Positions 1-8,861 of a stretch of 64,000 nt of DNA are shown here, in pieces. This DNA is from Streptomyces atratus (GTDB taxonomy: Bacteria; Actinomycetota; Actinomycetes; Streptomycetales; Streptomycetaceae). Made by a program: the position numbers and the translations under genes. How positions within the stretch are numbered: position 1 is the stretch's first letter; the number at the start of each line of letters is the position of its first letter. The notes beneath the pieces were generated by a model. The model was not told the origin of the DNA and ran no database searches. It saw only the letters and a list, made by a program, of their open reading frames with translations. The stretch lies in the NCBI RefSeq assembly GCF_900119365.1, contig NZ_FPJO01000002.1, forward strand, positions 527,200-591,199, written 5' to 3'.

Positions 1-81
1 GCCATCGAGCACCAGCACGACCTGGAGGAGATGCGCAGCCAGCAGACCGAAGCGGAGCTGGAGGGCGGTCCGGGCGCATGA
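1..81 (+). CDS. C-terminal end of an upstream gene, probably part of the same ABC transporter
   Basis: Only the last 26 codons are inside the window, ending in a hydrophilic, Glu/Gln-rich tail (EHQHDLEEMRSQQTEAE). The TGA overlaps the ATG of the following permease by 4 bases, so the two are translationally coupled in one operon. The operon context (permease and betaine-type binding protein follow) suggests the ATP-binding or the first permease subunit, but the fragment itself has no diagnostic motif. Confidence 0.6.
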   Translation, partial: AIEHQHDLEEMRSQQTEAELEGGPGA

Positions 82-977
82 CTCGCAATCCACCGTTGAA
101 CCACGAACCCTCCCGCCGGCCGCGCCCCGAGCCGCCCACGCCCTCCTCCGGCAAGGACCGCCTGCCCGGCGAGCACGACGTCAAGGGTCATGCCTTCCGG
201 GACGAGGAGGAGGAGCCGGCCCCGCCACCGGCCGGTCCGCCGCGCCGGTTCACCTGGCGCAAGCTGGTGGTGATGCCGGTCGCGCTCGTGATCGTGCTGG
301 CCATCACGTATCTGTGGATCACCAATGTCCATCTCGACTCGATCGCGCGGAACTCGCTGACCGGCGGCAATGTGCGGTTGCGCTGGTGGCAGCATGTGCG
401 GCTGACCGCGATCTCGACGTTCTGGGTGCTGATCATCGCCATTCCGCTGGGGATCGCGCTGACCCGGCGCAGGCTGCGCAAGGGCGCCCCGGTGGTCACG
501 GCGGTCGCCAACGTCGGGCAGGCGACACCGGCGATCGGCCTTCTGGCACTGCTGGTGATCTGGCTGGGCATCGGACCCTCGACGGCGATCATCGGCATGG
601 TGATCTACGCGGTGCTGCCGGTCTTCTCCAACACGGTGGCCGGTCTCAGGGCGATCGAACCGAACCTGATCGAGGCCTCGCGCGGCATCGGCATGTCGGC
701 GACGGGGACGCTCACCAAGGTCGAGCTGCCGCTCGCCGTCCCGCTGATCCTGGCCGGTGTGCGCACGGCGCTGGTGCTCAATGTGGGTACGGCGACCCTG
801 GCCACCTTCGTCGGTGGCGGCGGCCTCGGGGACCTGATCACCTCGGGCATCCAGACCCAGCGGATGCCGGTACTGGTGCTCGGTTCGGTGCTGACGGTGG
901 TGCTGGCGCTGCTGGTGGACTGGCTGGCCTCACTGGTCGAGGTGGCGCTGACGCCGCGCGGACTGGAGGTGGGGTGA
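78..977 (+). CDS. ABC transporter permease, glycine betaine/carnitine/choline (OpuCB/ProW) type
   Basis: 299 aa inner-membrane permease. Residues 1-60 are a Pro- and acid-rich cytoplasmic extension. Hydrophobic segments follow from about residue 62, and the inner-loop EAA-type motif (EASRGIGMSATGTLTKVELP) lies near residues 196-216, as in binding-protein-dependent permeases of the OpuC/ProW family. The family imports compatible solutes with an ATPase and a lipoprotein receptor. Here the receptor gene follows with a 1-base overlap (TGATG), which supports that substrate class. The exact substrate (betaine, choline or carnitine) cannot be read from the sequence. Confidence 0.9.
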   Translation: MTRNPPLNHEPSRRPRPEPPTPSSGKDRLPGEHDVKGHAFRDEEEEPAPPPAGPPRRFTWRKLVVMPVALVIVLAITYLWITNVHLDSIARNSLTGGNVRLRWWQHVRLTAISTFWVLIIAIPLGIALTRRRLRKGAPVVTAVANVGQATPAIGLLALLVIWLGIGPSTAIIGMVIYAVLPVFSNTVAGLRAIEPNLIEASRGIGMSATGTLTKVELPLAVPLILAGVRTALVLNVGTATLATFVGGGGLGDLITSGIQTQRMPVLVLGSVLTVVLALLVDWLASLVEVALTPRGLEVG

Positions 978-1957
978 TGGGGCCGCGGAAGGTACGGGCC
1001 GGCCTGGTGGGGGCGGTGGCGCTGGCGCTGGCGCTCTCCGGGTGCGGGCTGAAGAGCGGCTCGCCGATGGTGGACGACGTGGTGCCGGGCTCGGTCGGCC
1101 GGGGGAAGCCGCTGGACGGTGCCTCGCTGACCGTCACCTCGAAGAACTTCAGCGAGAACATCATCCTGGGCCAGATGATCGGCCTGGTCTTCAAGGCCGC
1201 CGGCGCGGAGGTCCTGGACCGGACGAACCTGCCCGGCTCGATCAGTGCGCGCGAGGCGATCGTCAAGGGCGGCGCGGACGCGATGTACGAGTACACGGGC
1301 ACCGGCTGGATCACCTACCTGGGCCATGCGAAGCCGATCCCCGACCCGGTCGAGCAGTGGGAGGCGGTCCGCGACGAGGACCGCAGGACGGGGGTGACCT
1401 GGCTGACGCCGTCCACGCTCAACAACACCTACGCGCTCGCCATCAGCCGGAAGAACAACGCGAAGTACCACCTGAAGACGCTCTCCGACGTCGCGGCGCT
1501 GGCGAAGAAGGACCCGTCGGCGGTGACGATCTGCGTGGAGAACGAGTTCGCCTCGCGCGACGACGGGCTGCCGGGCATGGAGAAGGCCTACGGGATGTCG
1601 CTCCCGGCCGGCAACATCAAGAAGATGGATGCCGGGATCATCTACACCCAGGTCTCGAAGTCCAACTCCTGCCTGCTGGGCGAGGTGTTCACCACGGACG
1701 GCCGGATCAAGGCGATGGACCTCGAAGTGCTCGTCGACGACAAGCACTTCTTCCCCAACTACAACGCGGCGCCGGTGATCCACACCAAGACCTTCGAGAA
1801 GTATCCGCAGATCGCCGCGCTGCTCGACCCGGTCAGCAAGAAGCTGACCACCGAGGTCGCGCAGGTGCTCAACGCCAAGGTGGACGTGGACGGGCAGGAC
1901 CCGCACGAGGTGGCGAAGGACTGGCTGATCCAGGAGGGGTTCATCAAGGAGGGCTGA
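977..1957 (+). CDS. Glycine betaine-type ABC transporter substrate-binding lipoprotein (OpuAC family)
   Basis: 326 aa. The ATG at 977 overlaps the permease stop. The N-terminus is a lipoprotein signal with lipobox L-S-G-C at Cys23, so the protein should be anchored on the outer face of the membrane. The mature part begins its fold with a typical TVTSKNFSENIILGQM segment and continues with the GADAMYEYTGTGW motif that shapes the quaternary-amine pocket in the ProX/OpuBC group. It is the receptor for the permease just upstream. A much longer in-frame ORF exists upstream, but the lipobox and the coupling fix the start. Confidence 0.92.
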   Translation: MGPRKVRAGLVGAVALALALSGCGLKSGSPMVDDVVPGSVGRGKPLDGASLTVTSKNFSENIILGQMIGLVFKAAGAEVLDRTNLPGSISAREAIVKGGADAMYEYTGTGWITYLGHAKPIPDPVEQWEAVRDEDRRTGVTWLTPSTLNNTYALAISRKNNAKYHLKTLSDVAALAKKDPSAVTICVENEFASRDDGLPGMEKAYGMSLPAGNIKKMDAGIIYTQVSKSNSCLLGEVFTTDGRIKAMDLEVLVDDKHFFPNYNAAPVIHTKTFEKYPQIAALLDPVSKKLTTEVAQVLNAKVDVDGQDPHEVAKDWLIQEGFIKEG

Positions 1958-2015
1958 GCCGGGAGCCTCCGTCGCCGCCCTCCCCCGGGCAGCGCCCGCC
2001 GCTCGCAAAGGTTCC

Positions 2016-2037
2016 GTTGCAAAGAGAGCTTTGCAAC
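2016..2037. promoter_or_regulatory. Perfect inverted repeat, probable operator of the ArsR-like gene
   Basis: GTTGCAAAG and CTTTGCAAC face each other across AGAG, only 15 bases before the ATG of the winged-helix regulator. A third partial copy (CGCAAAG) sits just upstream at 2004-2010. Position and symmetry fit autoregulation by the adjacent ArsR-type protein. There is no clear Shine-Dalgarno between the palindrome and the ATG, so a leaderless transcript is possible. Confidence 0.65.
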
Positions 2038-2051
2038 TCTACGGTTTACCC

Positions 2052-2660
2052 ATGCCCGCAACAGAGGACGGCGCCGGGACCCCCGCCGAAGCCGAGAACA
2101 TCCACAAGGTCGATGCCCGCACCCTGCGCGGACTGGCCCACCCCCTGCGGCTGCGCCTGCTGGCCGCCCTGCGGGAGTACGGCCCCGCCACCGCCTCCGG
2201 TCTCGCCGAGCGGCTCGGCGAGTCCAGCGGAGCCACCAGCTACCACCTCAGACAGCTGGCGGCGTACGGCTTCGTCGAGGACGACCCGGAGCGCGGCAAG
2301 GGCCGCGAGCGCTGGTGGCGGGCCGCACACCGCGGCACCGTCTTCGACAGCGGCAGATTCCTGAGCCACCCGGACCCCGCGGTACGCGGTGCCGTCGATG
2401 TCGTACTCCACGAGACTGCCACCTCGCACGCCCAGGAGCTGAACACCTGGATCGGCACCATGCGCGAATGGCCCGAGGAATGGCGCGAGGGCTGGGACAT
2501 CAGCGATTTCCAGGTGCGCCTCACCCCGGATCTCGCCGAGGAACTGATCGGGAAGATCCACGAACTCATCGAGAGCTACCGGGGCCAGGTCCCGGAGGGC
2601 ACCGAGGGATCGGCCGACGTCCGCAGCCATGTGCACCTCTTCCCGCGCCCCGCGGAGTAA
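2052..2660 (+). CDS. ArsR-type winged helix-turn-helix regulator
   Basis: 202 aa cytoplasmic DNA-binding protein. Residues about 20-90 form a winged helix (DARTLRGLAHPLRLRLLAAL, then SGATSYHLRQLAAYGFVED and a wing ending RERWW), as in the ArsR-like group often found beside exporters in Streptomyces. No metal-binding Cys pair is visible, so it is unlikely to be a metal sensor. The C-terminal half is helical and uncharacterised. I chose ATG 2052 rather than the ATG at 2031, because the latter lies inside the operator palindrome. Confidence 0.85.
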   Translation: MPATEDGAGTPAEAENIHKVDARTLRGLAHPLRLRLLAALREYGPATASGLAERLGESSGATSYHLRQLAAYGFVEDDPERGKGRERWWRAAHRGTVFDSGRFLSHPDPAVRGAVDVVLHETATSHAQELNTWIGTMREWPEEWREGWDISDFQVRLTPDLAEELIGKIHELIESYRGQVPEGTEGSADVRSHVHLFPRPAE

Positions 2661-2841
2661 CCAGCCCCGCGGGCAACGAGCCCCTCCCGACCGGAAGGAC
2701 ACCGTCATGCACTCCGACACCCATCTGCTGCTGCACGGCCTGCGCTCCGCCGAACTGCGGCGGTACGCAACGGAGTCCGACCTCGTACCGGCCGCCTCGC
2801 GCACCGGACTGCGCCCGTACCGTCGCAGGCGGCCAAGGAGA

Positions 2842-3630
2842 TCAGCAGCTCGGGACCTTGTGCCCCTGCTCCAGCGCCCGGAGCGAGGACACCGCGCTCT
2901 TCAGAGTCGTGACCGGGATCAGCCGCAGCCCCTTGGGGAGCTCGGCGCGCGCCTCCCTGCACTCCGCCTTCGGTACGAGGAAGACGGTCGCCCCGTCGCG
3001 GCGTGCCGCCTGGGTCTTCAGCGACACCCCGCCGACCGCGCCGACCTCGCCGTTCGCCTGGATCGTGCCGGTGCCCGCGACGGTGCGGCCGCCGGTGAGA
3101 TCGCCGCCGGAGCCGTCGCCGTCGAGCTTGTCGACGATGCCGAGCGCGAAGAACAGACCGGCACTGGGGCCGCCCACATCGGCGAGGTGCAGGGTCACAT
3201 CGACCGAGCCGGGCTTCTTCCCGAGGTAGTTCAGGGCGGCGTCGACCGCGGAGTCCTGCGACTTCCGCATGTCGTCGAGGTTGTGCTTCTCGATCTCCTT
3301 CTCGGAGCCGCCGCTCGGATAGACGGAGTCACGGGGCAGGACCGCCCGGTCCGTACGGAACCAGCTGTCGATCACATCACCGACGCCGACATCGGCGGTC
3401 GGCCCGGTCGCGACGATCGTCGTCATCCGCAGCTCACCCTCGGTGGGGCGGGTCGGTGCGCCCTTGATGCTGATCACGGGCGTGCCGTGATCGTCCCCGA
3501 GCACGTTCGCCGTCGAGCCGGGCTGCGCCAGGGTGAACGGCAGCGGTGCGAACGCGGCCACGCCGAACAGGGCGAGGACGGGCAGGGCGCACAGAGCGAG
3601 GGCACGGGGGCGCGAGAGACGAGTGAGCAC
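2842..3630 (-). CDS. Membrane-anchored Lon-type serine protease (YlbL-like, without PDZ domain)
   Basis: 262 aa. It has one N-terminal hydrophobic segment (about residues 8-35), then an extracytoplasmic Lon proteolytic domain. The Ser-Lys dyad is visible as GGPSAGL (Ser156) and GGVSLK (Lys205). YlbL-type proteins usually carry a PDZ domain between anchor and protease. Here the region between residues 40 and 125 is too short for one and has no GLGF-like loop. It ends in VPSC. Convergent with the gene before it. The substrate is unknown. Confidence 0.85.
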   Translation of the reverse strand: MLTRLSRPRALALCALPVLALFGVAAFAPLPFTLAQPGSTANVLGDDHGTPVISIKGAPTRPTEGELRMTTIVATGPTADVGVGDVIDSWFRTDRAVLPRDSVYPSGGSEKEIEKHNLDDMRKSQDSAVDAALNYLGKKPGSVDVTLHLADVGGPSAGLFFALGIVDKLDGDGSGGDLTGGRTVAGTGTIQANGEVGAVGGVSLKTQAARRDGATVFLVPKAECREARAELPKGLRLIPVTTLKSAVSSLRALEQGHKVPSC

Positions 3631-3697
3631 CCGCCCAATCTAACCGCCTGGCCCGGACGCACGGGCCGGGAGCCCCGTACGCGGCCGGAGGGCGTTT

Positions 3698-3886
3698 CTA
3701 CGGCGTCCGCCGGTTTCCCATCGACATGGCCAGGGCGACCACCCAGCCGATGAACGTCCAGCCGAGGAACAGATTGATCACGAACACCGAGCCGGTGTTC
3801 ACCCCGCGCCCCGCGGCGATCATGAACGGCAGGAAGTACACCGCGATACCCACGACGACGAGAAGCAGGAGAACAGAACCATCCAT
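3698..3886 (-). CDS. Small membrane protein, superinfection immunity family
   Basis: 62 aa, almost entirely two hydrophobic helices (LLLLVVVGIAVYFLPFMIAA and VFVINLFLGWTFIGWVVALAM) joined by a short polar turn, ending in basic residues. The NLFLGWTFIGWVVALA motif is typical of the family named after phage T4 Imm. In bacteria these are common chromosomal proteins of unknown role. A GGGGGG ribosome site sits 5-8 bases before ATG 3886, which rules out the longer ORF reading. Confidence 0.8.
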   Translation of the reverse strand: MDGSVLLLLVVVGIAVYFLPFMIAAGRGVNTGSVFVINLFLGWTFIGWVVALAMSMGNRRTP

Positions 3887-4057
3887 CGGAACCCCCCGGA
3901 ACGGCCACGCGCTTCGGTCAAGGCGTGAGCCCCGAAAACATACGGCCCGGCCGGGCGCCCGCGAAGACATGAACCGGCCAGAATCCGCCCCGAGTGCCGG
4001 CCCGCGATCGGCCCCGCAGGGTCCGTCCGGCCCATCGGTTCTCCGGCCCGTCGCCCC

Positions 4058-4699
4058 CTATCGGAGCGCGTCCGCCACTTCCCGGGCCGCGTCCACCACG
4101 CGGGGCCCGACGCGCTCGGGCACGGAGTCCGAGAGCATCACCACACCCACGCTGCCCTCGACCCCGGTCACCCCCACCAGCGCCGCCGCGGCCCCGCTCG
4201 CCCCGGCCTCCAGCTCGCCGTGGGTGAGGGTGAAGGCGGTCTCGCCGACCGGCTTCTGGCGGGCGGCGAGGATCGCCCGGCCCGCGGCGCCCCGGTCCAG
4301 CGGGTGGCGGAAACCGGCCCGGTAGGCCACGTGGTAGTCCGTCCAGGTCGGTTCGACGACCGCGACGGCCAGCGCGTCGCTGCCGTCGACCAGCGTGAGA
4401 TGGGCGGTGGCCCCTATGTCCTCGGCCAGCGACCGCAGCGCGGGCAGCGCGGCTTCCCGTACGAGCGGATGCACTTGGCGGCCCAGGCGCAGCACACCCA
4501 GGCCCACTCTGGCCCGGCCGCCCAAGTCGCGGCGCACCAGGGCGTGTTGCTCCAGGGTGGCGAGCAGACGGTAGACCACGGTCCGGTTGACCCCGAGTTT
4601 GTTGGACAACTCGGTGACGGTCAGGCCGTGGTCGGTGTCGGCAAGCAGTTTGAGGACCCTCAGGCCCCGGTCGAGCGTCTGGGAGGTTTCCGCGGTCAC
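4058..4699 (-). CDS. IclR-family transcriptional regulator
   Basis: 213 aa from GTG 4699, which has GAGGAG about 7 bases upstream. N-terminal winged HTH at residues about 3-65 (SQTLDRGLRVLKLL, LTVTELSNKLGVNRTVVYRLLATLEQ), then the IclR effector-binding domain with the HPLDRGAAGRAIL segment. Family members repress or activate catabolic genes in response to small acids, but nothing next to it indicates the target. It stands alone between a small membrane protein gene and the secreted-protein cluster. Confidence 0.9.
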   Translation of the reverse strand: MTAETSQTLDRGLRVLKLLADTDHGLTVTELSNKLGVNRTVVYRLLATLEQHALVRRDLGGRARVGLGVLRLGRQVHPLVREAALPALRSLAEDIGATAHLTLVDGSDALAVAVVEPTWTDYHVAYRAGFRHPLDRGAAGRAILAARQKPVGETAFTLTHGELEAGASGAAAALVGVTGVEGSVGVVMLSDSVPERVGPRVVDAAREVADALR

Positions 4700-5034
4700 G
4701 ACGCCCTCTCCTCTTTGATGAGCGGCAGCGGCTGGTTCCCACGGAATGTGCGCCGCCGGTCCCAGCGGCGACGCACGGAGAGGCCGCCGGCCTAACCAGG
4801 CACCGGCTGCGCCCCGGAGCGGCTCTGCCACGGGGCGTTCATTTTTTGGGACAGTAGCGAGCGAGTCCGCTCAGCGGAAGGCCTCGTCCAGAATCCGGGC
4901 GCCGTCGGAGCGGGAGTTGGCTTGAAGCAGCATAAGTGCCGGTCAGCGCGGCGCCGGCCGGATCCCGGAGGTCTACGCGCGTCCAGGTCGGCCGACGCCT
5001 TCACGGCACTTCACGCACCGGAAGTGAACTGTCG
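4700..5034. other. Intergenic region upstream of the IclR gene
   Basis: 335 bases containing the leader of the IclR gene and the 3' flank of the large secreted-protein gene. An A/T-rich stretch around 4840-4855 is the likeliest promoter position for the IclR gene. I see no convincing gene, RNA or perfect repeat. Confidence 0.4.
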
Positions 5035-7047
5035 TCAACTCACGGTGAACGACTGCTGCACAATTTTTCCGTTCACGAGCACCTCACAGGCCCGGATCGA
5101 CTTCGTCGCCGGGTCACGGACGGTGAAGTCGAGGGCGAAAGTGCCGTCGAGCCCGACGACCCGGGTGACGTACGGGTCGGCGGTCTGCTTCCCGTCCGCG
5201 GTGCGGCCCGTCACCGAGACCGTGGCGACGGGGGCGAATCCCCGTCCGGTCACCTGGACCGCCGTGCCGACGGGCCCCTCGGGCGGCGAGAGCGCGAAGG
5301 ACGGTCCGGCGGGAACGGTGCCGTCCTGGACGGTGAACGCCGCTGTCTCGGTGCGCGGGTTGACGAGGACCTCCCGGACCCGGATGGCGACGGTGTCGGC
5401 GGCGTTGACCGTGAAGGTCTGCGAGAACGCCCCGTCCAGCCCCACCACCTTGGTCTTCGCCGGGTCGGACGTCTGCGATCCGTCGGCCCGCAGCCCGACG
5501 ATGGACACGGTCGCGACCTTCGCGAAGCCCTGCCCGACGACGGTGACCGCCGTGCCCTTCGGACCGGCCGACGGAGTGAGCACGACGAAGGACGGGGCGA
5601 CGGTCAGCGGGGTGAGGGCCTGCGCTCCCCCGGCGGTGACCTGGAGTGCGTACACGGCACGCGGGGTGGATCCGGCGACGGTGACCGTGCCGGCGAGCGT
5701 TCCGTCGGCGCCGATCCGGAGGGTGGAGCCGCTGATCCGGGTGCTGTCGCAGGAGCCGCCGTCGGCGGTGCAGAGCGCGGCGGTGGGCGTGGTGCCGGAC
5801 GGCCAGTCACCGCCGAAGAGGGCGATCGTCCCGCCCGGCTTGACCTTCGCCGCGCCCGCGGAGAGCGTCGCGGAGGCGTCGGTCACGGTGAACGGTGTGG
5901 TCAGCACAGTGGCCGGATCGTTTCCCTCGTCGACCTGGATCGCGGCGATGGCCGGGTCGGAGACGGTGAAGTCGGCGCTGAACGTGCCCTCGGGGGTGCT
6001 CTTCACATAGACGGCGGTGTCGTCGAGCGTCGCCCCGCCCGCGTCCAGGCCGACGGTGTTGATCCACCGGTCCTGGAAGTAGTTGCTGCCGGTGACCCGG
6101 ATGACGCTGCCGACCGGCGCGCCGGAGCGGGAGAGCGCGATGGCCCGCGGCCCGGCGGGGACGAAGGCCTTGACCGTCAGGGGCGCGGTCGCCTCCTTCG
6201 TACCGTCGCCGACCTTCACCAGGTACGAGCCGTCGGGCACGGCGCCCGCGGCGGCGAGCACCGCGCTGCCGGACAGTTCCCCGGAGCCGCTGATGGAGAG
6301 GGTGCTGGAGACGAACTTGGCGGGGTCGCAGCCGCCGCCGTCCGCCGCGCACAGCGACGGTACGGGGGTGGCGCCCGCGGTCCACAGGCTGCCGGACAGG
6401 GTGACGGCGGTGGACGGCCGGACGGCGGTGGTGGGTGCGGTCAAGGTGGCCGGATGGCCTGCGGTGCCCTCGGCGGTCACCGTGCCGATGGAGCCGCCGC
6501 CGCTCACCACGTCGCACGGGGTCTCGTAGGTGGAGCCGAGCACCTTCGTACGCGTCAGATTGCGTACGGGAGTGAAGGAGATCGGGCCGCTCGCGTCGGC
6601 GGGGATGATGAAGTCCCCTTCGTACGGCGGGATTTCGATGGGCTTGCCGGACGGGATGTCGAGGTTGATCTGGGGGCCGGTGACGGTGACCGTGCCGGTG
6701 GCGCCGCCGGACATGGCGAAGTCGATGCTGGGGGTGGTGGGGACGTCGCTCAGGCTGAGGCCGCTGGTGGCGGGGGACGGCCCGAGGGTGACCTTGGCGT
6801 GGACCTTGCCGCCCGGGTCGACGATCGACGGCGACAGGTCGACGCTCATCTGCTGCGGCCCGGTCGCCTCGCCCTGACCGGCGGGCAGGCTGCAGTGGAC
6901 GGTCGGGGTGACGGTGCCGGCCTGGGCTGCGGGCGCGAGTGCGAAGGTGCCACCGGTCCAGACGAGCACGGCCCCGGCGGTGAGGGCCACGGCGCGGCGT
7001 AACACCGCACCCGGTCTTCCGGTTCTTGTCGATTGTCGGGCGGGCAT
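5035..7047 (-). CDS. Large secreted protein with tandem IPT/TIG-like Ig domains
   Basis: 670 aa. Sec signal peptide of about 43 residues ending AQA, preceded by GGAGGAG five bases before ATG 7047. The N-terminal half (PTVHCSLPAGQGEATGPQ, PPYEGDFIIPADASG) is closely related to the next gene. Then come repeated Ig-like units with the signature GPxGTAVxVxGxGFxxxATVSV, DGxFxxxFTV and VREVLVNPRTE. Two C-terminal copies are nearly identical in layout. There is no sortase motif or membrane anchor, so it is probably released or wall-associated. Cys pairs (for example CAADGGGC) suggest disulfides. Function unknown; probably adhesion or cell-surface structure. Confidence 0.85.
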   Translation of the reverse strand: MPARQSTRTGRPGAVLRRAVALTAGAVLVWTGGTFALAPAAQAGTVTPTVHCSLPAGQGEATGPQQMSVDLSPSIVDPGGKVHAKVTLGPSPATSGLSLSDVPTTPSIDFAMSGGATGTVTVTGPQINLDIPSGKPIEIPPYEGDFIIPADASGPISFTPVRNLTRTKVLGSTYETPCDVVSGGGSIGTVTAEGTAGHPATLTAPTTAVRPSTAVTLSGSLWTAGATPVPSLCAADGGGCDPAKFVSSTLSISGSGELSGSAVLAAAGAVPDGSYLVKVGDGTKEATAPLTVKAFVPAGPRAIALSRSGAPVGSVIRVTGSNYFQDRWINTVGLDAGGATLDDTAVYVKSTPEGTFSADFTVSDPAIAAIQVDEGNDPATVLTTPFTVTDASATLSAGAAKVKPGGTIALFGGDWPSGTTPTAALCTADGGSCDSTRISGSTLRIGADGTLAGTVTVAGSTPRAVYALQVTAGGAQALTPLTVAPSFVVLTPSAGPKGTAVTVVGQGFAKVATVSIVGLRADGSQTSDPAKTKVVGLDGAFSQTFTVNAADTVAIRVREVLVNPRTETAAFTVQDGTVPAGPSFALSPPEGPVGTAVQVTGRGFAPVATVSVTGRTADGKQTADPYVTRVVGLDGTFALDFTVRDPATKSIRACEVLVNGKIVQQSFTVS

Positions 7048-7107
7048 GTTGCTCCTCCATGGGTGTCTTCAGCTGCTGCGGGAATTTCTCCGAATTCGGA
7101 ATGACGA

Positions 7108-7145
7108 CGCCCGCCCGCTCCGATGCGACGGGGAGCGGGCGGGCG
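7108..7145 (-). terminator. Hairpin terminator between the two paralogous secreted-protein genes
   Basis: Perfect 14-bp G+C-rich arms (7108-7121 and 7132-7145) around a 10-base loop, 26 bases past the stop of the upstream paralogue. It isolates the two genes from each other, so the downstream gene needs its own promoter in 7048-7107. Confidence 0.75.
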
Positions 7146-7170
7146 CCTCCGGAATTATTCGTTTCCGTGC

Positions 7171-8808
7171 TCAGAGAAGGGTCAGGGTGAGAGTGGCGCT
7201 GTAATCTCCGGGCCGGGTGAATCCGGGAACGGTGAGGGTGAGATCGGCATCGGCGTCGAACCGGCCGCCGGTGAACGGACGGGAGCCGTCCGGATCCATC
7301 CGGCAGAGGCTCGCCGCCCCGCTCCCGAGCGCGGCGGGCGATCCGGCCACCGGCACCCCCACGCTGCCGTTCTGCGCCGTGCACCTGGGCGTCCAGCGGA
7401 CGGCGCCGGCCGGGATGGTGCCGCCGTCGGCGCTGGTGAAGCCGGTGAGGGTGGCGGTCAGGGACCAGCCGCTGTCGACGCCGCGGGCGTCCTCCACCTC
7501 GACCCGGTTGAGCCGGGAGCGCTGCACACCGCTGCCGGTGCCCAGGACCGTCGTACCGAAGTCGACGGTGTCACCGTCCTGGACCATGGACAGTGTCCCG
7601 GCCCTGACCGAGGTGTTCAGCTTCTGATCGGCGCTGCCGCCTCCTCCCCCGCCGGTGGAGACAGTGAACGGGGCGGTCCGTACGGTCGCCGGGTCGTTGC
7701 CCTCGTCGGCCTGGACGGCGACGACGGCCTCGGAGACCACGGTGAACTCGACGGCGAAGGTGCCGTCCGAACCGCTCTTCACGTAGACCGCGCTGTCGTC
7801 GAGCCCGGTGCCCGAGGCGTCGAGGCCGATGACATTGATCCAGCGGTCCGGGTTGTAGTTCTTGCCGCTGACCGTGATCACACTGCCGACCGGGCCGCTG
7901 CTCCGCGACAGCGAGATCTCGCGGTCGCCGGCCGCGACGGCCCTGACGGTGAGCGGGGCCGTGGCCTCCTTCGTTCCGTCGTTGACCTTCACCTCGTACG
8001 TGCCGTCCGGCACCGCACCGGCCTGCGCGAGGGTGGCCGTGCCGCTCAGCGTCCCGTCACCGCCGATGGTGAGCGTGTTGCTGCTGAACTTCAGCGGATC
8101 GCAGCCGCCTCCGCCCACCGAGCAGAGCGAGGGCACCGGTGCACCGCCCGGCGTCCAGCCCGAACCTCCCAGTGTCACGGCGGTGTTGGGGCGTACGGGG
8201 TCGGCGGGCGCGCTCAGGGTGGCGGGCTCGGAGCCGGCACCCTCCGCCGTGACGGTGCCGATGCTGCCGCCGCCGTCGACGACGTCGCACGGTGTCTCGA
8301 AGACCGAGCCGAGCACCTTGGTCTGCGTCAGGGTGCGGACCGGGGTGAACGAGATGTCTCCGGAGGCGTTCGCGGGGACCAGGAAGTCGCCCTCGTACGG
8401 CGGGAGTTCGATGGGCGTGCCGGACGGGATGTCCATGGTGAACTCGGCACCGCGCACCGTGACGGTGCCGGTCGCGCCGCCGGACATGGCGAGGTCCAGG
8501 CTGGGGATGGTCGGCACGTCCTCCAGAGAAAGGCCGCTGGTGGCGGGGGACGGGCCGAGGGTGACCTTGGCGTGCACCTTGCCGCCCGGGGCGACGACCG
8601 CGGGCGACAGCTCGACGGTCATCTCCTGCGGCCCGGTCGCCTCGCCCTGGCCCGCGGGCAGGGTGCAGTGGACGGTCGGGGTGACCGTACCGGCGGCCCG
8701 CCCGTCGGCCGACGGTGCGGCCTGGGCGCTCGCCCCGGCGCAACTCAGCGACATCACGAAGCAGGCAGCGAGCAGACCGGTCACGCCGGGTCTTCGTCGT
8801 CGTATCAC
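7171..8808 (-). CDS. Secreted IPT/TIG-like protein with C-terminal WxL-like domain
   Basis: 545 aa from GTG 8808, which has GGAGGGG seven bases upstream; longer readings start inside or before that site. Signal peptide of about 30 residues (ASAQA). The first 390 residues parallel the neighbouring 670-aa protein. The last 140 residues differ: they run from TSVRAGTLSMVQDGDTVDFG through a GWSLTATLTGF block to GDYSATLTLTLL. This is the layout of WxL domains (a first W-x-L block, a final Y-x-A-T-L-T-x-x-L block), which bind peptidoglycan non-covalently in Firmicutes. It is therefore likely a wall-associated surface protein. Confidence 0.82.
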   Translation of the reverse strand: MIRRRRPGVTGLLAACFVMSLSCAGASAQAAPSADGRAAGTVTPTVHCTLPAGQGEATGPQEMTVELSPAVVAPGGKVHAKVTLGPSPATSGLSLEDVPTIPSLDLAMSGGATGTVTVRGAEFTMDIPSGTPIELPPYEGDFLVPANASGDISFTPVRTLTQTKVLGSVFETPCDVVDGGGSIGTVTAEGAGSEPATLSAPADPVRPNTAVTLGGSGWTPGGAPVPSLCSVGGGGCDPLKFSSNTLTIGGDGTLSGTATLAQAGAVPDGTYEVKVNDGTKEATAPLTVRAVAAGDREISLSRSSGPVGSVITVSGKNYNPDRWINVIGLDASGTGLDDSAVYVKSGSDGTFAVEFTVVSEAVVAVQADEGNDPATVRTAPFTVSTGGGGGGSADQKLNTSVRAGTLSMVQDGDTVDFGTTVLGTGSGVQRSRLNRVEVEDARGVDSGWSLTATLTGFTSADGGTIPAGAVRWTPRCTAQNGSVGVPVAGSPAALGSGAASLCRMDPDGSRPFTGGRFDADADLTLTVPGFTRPGDYSATLTLTLL

Positions 8809-8861
8809 CAGACACCCCTCCATGGCCCATTGATTGCGCACATTGAGGAGGCCGGGTGCCA

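Noticed and set aside
605..2008. Long minus-strand ORF opposite the permease and binding protein
   Set aside because: Arg/Pro/Gly-rich shadow of the plus-strand genes with no family motif; its frame is explained by the G+C-rich third positions of the real genes.
2707..2960. Plus-strand ORF starting MHSDTHLLLHGLRSAELRR
   Set aside because: The first 45 codons resemble a small Streptomyces protein, but the frame has no stop and continues antisense through the Lon-type gene. It may be a gene that lost its stop, but I cannot define an end.
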